A DNA stretch of 38,479 nt from Dehalococcoidia bacterium (GTDB lineage Bacteria > Chloroflexota > Dehalococcoidia > Bin125): contig JAJEBU010000120.1 in the NCBI GenBank assembly GCA_022822375.1, positions 1 through 38,479 of the forward strand. The letters run 5' to 3'. Shown one piece after another: positions 33,640 through 38,479 of the stretch (the first letter of the stretch is position 1; every line of letters begins with the position of its first letter). The notes beneath the pieces were generated by a model, which ran no database searches, was not told the origin of the DNA, and worked only from the letters and a program-made list of their open reading frames with translations. Made by a program: the position numbers and the translations under genes.

Positions 33640-34413
33640 ATGCCGCCACTGGTGTCCCACATGATTGCCGCTGCACGCGCTGGCGCCCAGGTCAGCCTCG
33701 ATCGCGCTGACGAGGCGCCGTTCGACCAGTCGAACGGCGATTTCCTGCTCGGCGCAACCACGCCCGACATCCGCGTGTTGACCCGTTGGGATCGCGAGCG
33801 GACGCACTTCTTCGACATCTACAACGACGGCCACCAGGATTGCGTGGAGAACTTCTTCGCCGCCCATCGCATGTTCCGCGACGCCTCGCGGCTGACCCCC
33901 GAGACGCGGGCCTGGGTTGCGGGATATCTGACCCACGTGATCATGGATCAGGAATACGTGCTGCAAATCTATCGACCGTTCTTCGGTGCCCGCTCGGTCC
34001 TGGGCGGTGGTTCGCACGCCAATCTGCTGGACCGCATCCTGCAATACGAGCTCGACCGACGCGAGCGCGAGTCGGCGGAAGAGATGCAGCAGTTGCGCCG
34101 CGCGCTCGGTGAGTCGGCGGTGGCCATCGACGCCGGCTTTGTCGATCGTCCGCTGCTGACCCGTTGGCGCGACACGACCGTCGCCATGACGGAGCATCCG
34201 CCCGATTGGGAGCGCTTCTCCTTCATCGCCTCGCGCCATTTGAAGAGCGCGGGCATCGAGAGCGAAACGGGTCTGCGGGACTTCATGGAATCGATTCCCG
34301 AGCTGCTCGACGATACGCTCGGACACGTCGACCAGCACGCGCTGGACGGCTTTTTTGAATCGGTAGCGGAGCACACGTCGAGCGTGCTGCGGGAATGGCT
34401 GGCGACCGACTGA
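33640..34413 (+). CDS. Zinc-dependent phospholipase C-like protein
   Basis: 257 residues, mostly helical. VSHMIAAARAG at the start, GDFLLGATTPDIRVLTRWDRERTHFFD and AWVAGYLTHVIMDQEYVLQI give the spaced His and Asp residues of the zinc-dependent phospholipase C-like superfamily (PF00882). No signal peptide is visible, so it acts in the cytoplasm or the assignment covers only the fold. The substrate is unknown. ATG 33640 has no ribosome site and sits 6 bases after a -10 element. TGA overlaps the hisD ATG (TGATG), so the gene heads a transcript with hisD and hisC. Confidence 0.72.
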   Translation: MPPLVSHMIAAARAGAQVSLDRADEAPFDQSNGDFLLGATTPDIRVLTRWDRERTHFFDIYNDGHQDCVENFFAAHRMFRDASRLTPETRAWVAGYLTHVIMDQEYVLQIYRPFFGARSVLGGGSHANLLDRILQYELDRRERESAEEMQQLRRALGESAVAIDAGFVDRPLLTRWRDTTVAMTEHPPDWERFSFIASRHLKSAGIESETGLRDFMESIPELLDDTLGHVDQHALDGFFESVAEHTSSVLREWLATD

Positions 34414-35780
34414 TGACCACGACGGAGACGGCGGAGGCGGAGATCGTGATCTGGCGCGGGGGTTCAGCAGCCCGTCGCGAGCTGCTCGCCCGGCGGCGTC
34501 CCGATGATGATGCATTGAGTCGCGTCGAGCGAGCCATCTTGCGCCGCCTCTTCGATGACGAGCCTGAGTTCGAGGACGCCGTCCGCCGCATCATCGAGCA
34601 AGTCCGCGATGGCGGTGACGGAGCGGTCAGGCGGATCTCCGCCGCGATCGACGGCGCGGCGCCTGATGACCTGGTCGTGACGCCGGCGGAGTTCGCTGCG
34701 GCTCGCCGCGATGTCGATAGCGAGCTCGTGAACGCGCTCCAGAACGCGGCTGATCGGGTGCGCCGGTATCACGAGCTACAGCTCAAGCACGCCGCGCAGT
34801 CGTTCTCGATCGGCGGCCTCGGACAGCTGGTGCGGCCACTCGAACGGGTTGGCTTGTATGTGCCGGGCACGGAGGCGGTCTATCCGTCGACGGTGCTGCA
34901 CACGGCCATCCCTGCGCAAGTCGCGGGCGTCTCGGACGTGGTGATCGCGTCTCCTGCGGTGCCGTCAGCGGACGGCGGCGCGCAGGTCAATGCGCTGAAG
35001 TTGGTCGCGGCAGAGATCGCCGGCGTCGAGACGGTCTACAAGGTGGGCGGCGCGCAGGCGATCGCCGCCCTGGCCTACGGCACGGAGTCGATTGGCGCGG
35101 TGGACAAGATTTTCGGGCCGGGCAACCGCTTCGTCACGGCCGCCAAGCGTCGGCTGTACGGCGTGGTGGGCATCGATGCAATCTACGGCCCGACTGAGAC
35201 GTTGATCGTCGCTGACGCGACGGCCAACCCCGAGCTGGTCGCCGCGGATCTGCTCGCCCAGGCTGAGCATGATCACTACGCCGCGCCGATTCTGATCTCG
35301 ACGAGCGACGAGCTGGCCGAGGCGGTGGTCGATCAGCTACGGGAGCAGACAGCGGATCTGCCGCGCCGGGCGATTGCGCTCAGTTCCATCGGCGGACGTG
35401 GCGGGATTGCGGTGGTGTCCGACGTGGATGAGGCGCTCGCCATCGCCAACGAGTACGCGCCCGAGCATCTTGCCTTGGTCATTGACGGTGCGCAGCGGCG
35501 CGTGGCAGATGTTCGCAACGCAGGCGGATTGTTTGTCGGCGAGGCGTCACCCGAGGCGCTCGGCGACTATGTGGCCGGACCATCGCACGTGATGCCGACG
35601 GGCGGCTCGGCGCGCTTCGCGTCGGCGCTGAACGTGGGTGAGTTCATGAAGATCACGACGGTCGTCAACGTGAGTGATGATCTGCTCGACGAGGTCTCGG
35701 CCGATGCCGAGCTGATCGCCCACGCCGAGCAGCTGGATGCGCACGCGCGATCGCTCGAACGGCGCCGGCGGGACCGATGA
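34413..35780 (+). CDS. hisD: Histidinol dehydrogenase
   Basis: 455 residues. Zinc enzyme that oxidises histidinol to histidine in two NAD-dependent steps. VGLYVPGTEAVYPSTVLHTA, KVGGAQAIAALAYGTESI, KIFGPGNRFVTAAKR, LLAQAEHDHYA (zinc ligands), NEYAPEHLAL with catalytic Glu351 and His352, and GPSHVMPTGGSARF are family motifs. ATG 34413 overlaps the preceding stop; ATG 34395 would lie inside the upstream gene. The end overlaps hisC by four bases. Confidence 0.97.
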   Translation: MTTTETAEAEIVIWRGGSAARRELLARRRPDDDALSRVERAILRRLFDDEPEFEDAVRRIIEQVRDGGDGAVRRISAAIDGAAPDDLVVTPAEFAAARRDVDSELVNALQNAADRVRRYHELQLKHAAQSFSIGGLGQLVRPLERVGLYVPGTEAVYPSTVLHTAIPAQVAGVSDVVIASPAVPSADGGAQVNALKLVAAEIAGVETVYKVGGAQAIAALAYGTESIGAVDKIFGPGNRFVTAAKRRLYGVVGIDAIYGPTETLIVADATANPELVAADLLAQAEHDHYAAPILISTSDELAEAVVDQLREQTADLPRRAIALSSIGGRGGIAVVSDVDEALAIANEYAPEHLALVIDGAQRRVADVRNAGGLFVGEASPEALGDYVAGPSHVMPTGGSARFASALNVGEFMKITTVVNVSDDLLDEVSADAELIAHAEQLDAHARSLERRRRDR

Positions 35781-36919
35781 GCGTCGAGCGCCCGATCGTC
35801 CGTCCTCATCTCGCCCGCTTGCCCGGCTACGCGCCGGTCGTGCCGTTGTCCGAGCGGGCCGCACGGGCCGGTCTCGCGCCGCAGGCATGTTTCAAGCTCG
35901 ACGCCAATGAGAATCCGTACGGGATGCTGGACGGCGTCCGCGACGCCCTGCAGCAGGCGATGCAAGAGGCGGGGTTTGGCGCAGTCTATCCCGATCCGAA
36001 CCAAACCGAGCTGCGGACCGCGCTCGCCAGCTACACGGGACTTGAGCCGGCGATGATCCTCGCCGGCGCCGGGGCCGACGAGCTGCTCGACCTGACGCTC
36101 CGCGCCGTGCTCGCGCCCGGTTCAGTGATCATCACCTGCACGCCGTCGTTCGGCATGTACCCGTTCCTCGCCGACCTCAACCAGTTGGAACTGATCGATG
36201 TCCCGCGCGGAGAGGGCTTCGCGCTGCGGCCGGACGCCCTGTTGCAAACGGTGCAGTCAGTGCGAGAGCGCGACGTTGACAGCGTCGTGATCCTGACATC
36301 GCCGAACAATCCGACGGGCGATCTCGTGCCGCGCGACCTGCTCACGACGCTGCTCGACCGCGGCGCGACCGTCATGTTGGACGAGGCCTACATCGAGTTC
36401 GCCGGTCTCGAGGCGTCCGCGCAGGATCTGCTCAGCGCGCATCCGCGATTGATCATCATGCGCACCTTCAGCAAGTGGGCCGGGATCGCGGGGCTGCGAC
36501 TGGGATACATGCTGGCGAATGCGGGGTTGATCGCCGACCTCGCCAAGGTGAAGCAGCCGTACAACGTCAACCAGGCTGCCGAAATCGCTGGGATCGCAGC
36601 GATCAATGTCGCGGACGAGATTGCGCTGCAGATTGACGCGATCCGCAACACCCGATCACTCCTATTCGACGGGCTGCAGTCGATTGACGGCCTCGACGCA
36701 CTGCCCTCAGCGGCCAACTTCATCCTCGTGCGTGTCGACCCGGCGATTGGCAGTGGGCGCGAGCTGCACGATCGTCTGGCATCGGTCGGTGTCTTTGTCC
36801 GCACGTACAGCGATCCGTTGCTGGCTGGATCGCTGCGCATCTCAGTGCCACGCCACGATCAGGTTGATGAACTGCTGGAGCGCATCTCAGGCGTGCTCGA
36901 ATCGGCGCACTCGACCTGA
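35777..36919 (+). CDS. hisC: Histidinol-phosphate aminotransferase
   Basis: 380 residues, fold type I PLP enzyme. Transaminates imidazole acetol phosphate to histidinol phosphate. FKLDANENPYGMLDGV, LAGAGADELLDLTLRA, LTSPNNPTGDLVP, MLDEAYIEFA and the PLP lysine in TFSKWAGIAGLRLGY (Lys233) are diagnostic. RISVPRHDQVDELLE near the end holds the substrate-carboxylate Arg. ATG 35777 overlaps the hisD stop (ATGA). Other his genes are not in the window. Confidence 0.95.
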   Translation: MSVERPIVRPHLARLPGYAPVVPLSERAARAGLAPQACFKLDANENPYGMLDGVRDALQQAMQEAGFGAVYPDPNQTELRTALASYTGLEPAMILAGAGADELLDLTLRAVLAPGSVIITCTPSFGMYPFLADLNQLELIDVPRGEGFALRPDALLQTVQSVRERDVDSVVILTSPNNPTGDLVPRDLLTTLLDRGATVMLDEAYIEFAGLEASAQDLLSAHPRLIIMRTFSKWAGIAGLRLGYMLANAGLIADLAKVKQPYNVNQAAEIAGIAAINVADEIALQIDAIRNTRSLLFDGLQSIDGLDALPSAANFILVRVDPAIGSGRELHDRLASVGVFVRTYSDPLLAGSLRISVPRHDQVDELLERISGVLESAHST

Positions 36920-36921
36920 TC

Positions 36922-36942
36922 GAGTTGCTCGACGAGTTGCTC
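36922..36942 (+). repeat. Short direct repeat after hisC
   Basis: GAGTTGCTC occurs at 36922 and 36934, separated by GAC. It is just after the hisC stop codon. No function is evident. Confidence 0.6.
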
Positions 36943-37004
36943 ACACGGTGAATCGGCTACCCTTGCCGCCGATTGCTGGTCGTTCTGCGAAAGGGATACC
37001 AGGT

Positions 37005-37829
37005 ATGGCTCATCGCTCTCTGACGCTTGGACTTGGTGTGTGCGCCGTGCTGGCGCTTGGCCTGACGCTGTGGGTGTTGGGTTCGATGCCCTGGTCCGCT
37101 GGCTCGTCGCGCTCAATCGATGCCCAGTCGCCGATCGACAAGGCTCCGGTTCCGCCGTCACCTGAAGAGGTGTTGGGCGATCCGACCGATCTTGTCGCCA
37201 GTCCGGCGGCGCAGGCTGGCGCCGTCGACTTGCAGTGGACGCCCGGCGCCAACGCCGATTTCCACCTCGTCTACATCTTCAAGTCGCGGGCTCCGCGCGG
37301 CGCATACTGGAACGGCACTGCCAACCTTGACGGCTCAGCGCTGATCGAGGACCTCGATGGCGGCGACGCCTACTGGTTCATCGTGATTGCTGGTCAGGCC
37401 GTGGACAGCAACGAGAGCTACCGTTACTCGGAGTGGAGCAACTGGTCTCGCGCGACGCCGCGCACGGTCGACGTACGCCCAGTCGCGCCGACGCCGCCCG
37501 ATACCGACGATGACGGTCCGACGTCGAGGTCGTCCGAGTCAACGACGACCGCCGAGACCTCGCGCCGCGCCGAGTTCGAGGGTCGCGTCCTGTCGGTCAA
37601 TCGCGTCGACCAGACCTTCACCATGCGCGTCTACGAGGCCGAGCATTTGGGCGGCCTGCCGCGCCCCAGCATCATCACCGTCGAGCGCAGCAACGGTCGC
37701 GCGATCCCCAGCTGGGTACGGGTCGGTCGCTTCGTCGAGGCCGAGGGCGACTATCTCAGCTCCACCGAGACGCTGGTCGCCACCGAAATCGAGCTGGAAG
37801 ACGACGATGATGATGACGACGATGACTAG
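37005..37829 (+). CDS. Exported or membrane-anchored FN3-like protein with poly-Asp tail
   Basis: 274 residues. An N-terminal helix (LTLGLGVCAVLALGLTLWVL, about 6-25) is a signal or membrane anchor. Residues about 60-150 look like a fibronectin type III domain (AGAVDLQWTPGANADFHLVY, DGGDAYWFIVIAGQ, YSEWSNWSRA). After a Pro/Thr/Ser linker comes a small beta domain resembling DUF5666-type OB folds (EFEGRVLSVNRVDQTFTMRV, SWVRVGRFVEAEGDYLS). The chain ends in nine consecutive Asp. ATG 37005 follows AAAGGG by 9 bases. The gene is alone between hisC and the next ORF. Function unknown; a surface or calcium-binding role is inference. Confidence 0.75.
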   Translation: MAHRSLTLGLGVCAVLALGLTLWVLGSMPWSAGSSRSIDAQSPIDKAPVPPSPEEVLGDPTDLVASPAAQAGAVDLQWTPGANADFHLVYIFKSRAPRGAYWNGTANLDGSALIEDLDGGDAYWFIVIAGQAVDSNESYRYSEWSNWSRATPRTVDVRPVAPTPPDTDDDGPTSRSSESTTTAETSRRAEFEGRVLSVNRVDQTFTMRVYEAEHLGGLPRPSIITVERSNGRAIPSWVRVGRFVEAEGDYLSSTETLVATEIELEDDDDDDDDD

Positions 37830-37882
37830 ACCACCATGCAACCTCGCGCCTTGAAGGAAACCTGACGAGACAAGGAGCTCCC

Positions 37883-38443
37883 ATGCGACTTTCGGAACCA
37901 CGACTGCAGCCGCTGACCACTGAGACTGCCGAGGGCGAGTCGAAGTCTCAGCTCGAACGCGCGGAGGCTCGCGGCGGTCCGGTGCTCAACATCACCCGCA
38001 CGCTGGCGCATTACCCGGAGCTGTCGTCTGCGTGGGGACGGTTCGCTCGACACGTGCTGTGGGACTCGTCGCTGCCACCGCGCGAGCGTGAGCTGGTCAT
38101 CCTGCGCATGGGCTGGAACTGTCAGTCGGGCTACGAGTTCGGACAGCATCGTCGCATGGGACAGGAAGCCGGCCTCACGCTCGAGGAGGTGGAACGGGTC
38201 AAGGAAGGCCCCGATCACGAGGCGTGGACGCCGCACGAGTCCGCGCTGCTACGCGCCACTGACGAGCTCCATTCTGACGCGTTCATCTCGGACGCGACGT
38301 GGGTGCAGTTGGCAGAGTCCTACGACACGCATCAGCTGATGGACGTCGTCTTTGCAGCCGGGCAGTACAACCTGGTCTCGATGGCGCTGAACACGCTCGG
38401 TGTGCAGCTTGAGCCGGGCACGCCCGGACTTGAGCTGGACTAG
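37883..38443 (+). CDS. Carboxymuconolactone decarboxylase-family (AhpD-like) protein
   Basis: 186 residues, helical. LPPRERELVILRMGWNCQSG, YEFGQHRRMGQEAGLTLEEV, DHEAWTPHESALLRATDELH and VFAAGQYNLVSMALNTLGVQ fit this family closely. AhpD-type members use a CxxC pair; here only Cys80 is present, with His89 further on, so thioredoxin-like chemistry is unlikely. The true reaction is unknown. ATG 37883 is preceded by AAGGAG with a good gap. A probable CoA-transferase gene starts 11 bases later, so both may form one catabolic operon. Confidence 0.85.
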   Translation: MRLSEPRLQPLTTETAEGESKSQLERAEARGGPVLNITRTLAHYPELSSAWGRFARHVLWDSSLPPRERELVILRMGWNCQSGYEFGQHRRMGQEAGLTLEEVERVKEGPDHEAWTPHESALLRATDELHSDAFISDATWVQLAESYDTHQLMDVVFAAGQYNLVSMALNTLGVQLEPGTPGLELD

Positions 38444-38454
38444 ACGGACTGGTC

Positions 38455-38479
38455 ATGTCTGGTCCGCTCGATGGGTTGC
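38455..38479 (+). CDS. Start of a probable CoA-transferase (CaiB/BaiF type), cut by window end
   Basis: Only eight full codons are visible, ATG to the window end, reading MSGPLDGL. Many family III CoA-transferases begin with a similar M(S/T)GPLDG(L/I) stretch. GGACTGG lies just upstream. This is a guess from eight residues plus an acyl-CoA-related setting. Confidence 0.35.

Noticed and set aside
1-38479. CRISPR arrays, insertion sequences, prophage or toxin-antitoxin genes
   Set aside because: No regularly spaced repeats, transposase, integrase or toxin motifs were seen on either strand.

Overview
The window is a dense, high-GC bacterial chromosome segment (78 of 120 bases are G or C in a sample of the first gene). 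It is dominated by a division and cell wall (dcw) cluster. The combination recA-recX-rny, a full Mur/Fts set, a single-chain acyl-CoA carboxylase and leaderless-type promoters suggests Chloroflexota (a Thermomicrobia or SAR202-like relative). A high-GC actinobacterium-like lineage cannot be excluded, because no rRNA or clear marker alignment is available here. Nothing looks phage-like or CRISPR-like.

Layout. (1) 1-3372: the 3' part of a single-polypeptide biotin-dependent acyl-CoA carboxylase. (2) 3373-4128: a lower-GC stretch holding a decayed membrane-protein gene in three frames, abutting a minus-strand tRNA-Asp(GTC) at 4129-4205. (3) 4282-4650: a small basic membrane protein. (4) 4687-9347, minus strand: recA-recX, then rny, a PHP phosphoesterase and fabZ. 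A sigma70-type promoter with SOS-box-like sites precedes recA. (5) 9481-13001, minus strand: a B12-binding-type radical SAM gene, yggS, proC and yggT, nearly all overlapping. (6) 13071-13553, minus strand: mogA. (7) 13734-31736, plus strand: mraZ, rsmH, an unexplained 450-bp ORF, ftsL, ftsI, murF, mraY, murD, ftsW, murG, murC, murB, ddl, ftsQ, ftsA, ftsZ and trmD, most linked by stop/start overlaps, then rplS. (8) 32204-33604, minus strand: an NfeD-type membrane protease, divergent from a zinc-phospholipase-C-like gene that is overlapped by hisD and hisC. (9) 37005 to the end: an exported FN3-like protein with a poly-Asp tail, a carboxymuconolactone-decarboxylase-family protein and the first codons of a probable CoA-transferase.

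How the genes work together. The dcw block encodes most of the route from UDP-MurNAc to lipid II (MurB, C, D, F, Ddl, MraY, MurG), the septal polymerase/transpeptidase pair (FtsW, FtsI) and the divisome core (FtsL, Q, A, Z). murE is not in the cluster. MraY and MurG both carry changes at normally conserved motif residues. The yggS-proC-yggT group, which in many Gram-positives follows ftsZ, lies here on the other side of the cluster on the opposite strand.

The most interesting signals are: a repeated promoter architecture (TAnnnT, then 6-7 bases, then the start codon) at four operon heads, indicating leaderless transcription; two SOS-like operators at recA; an RNase Y with no membrane anchor; the missing murE together with altered MraY/MurG motifs; the anomalous ORF between rsmH and ftsL; and the three-frame decayed gene beside tRNA-Asp. 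I did not find a clearly new multi-gene system.
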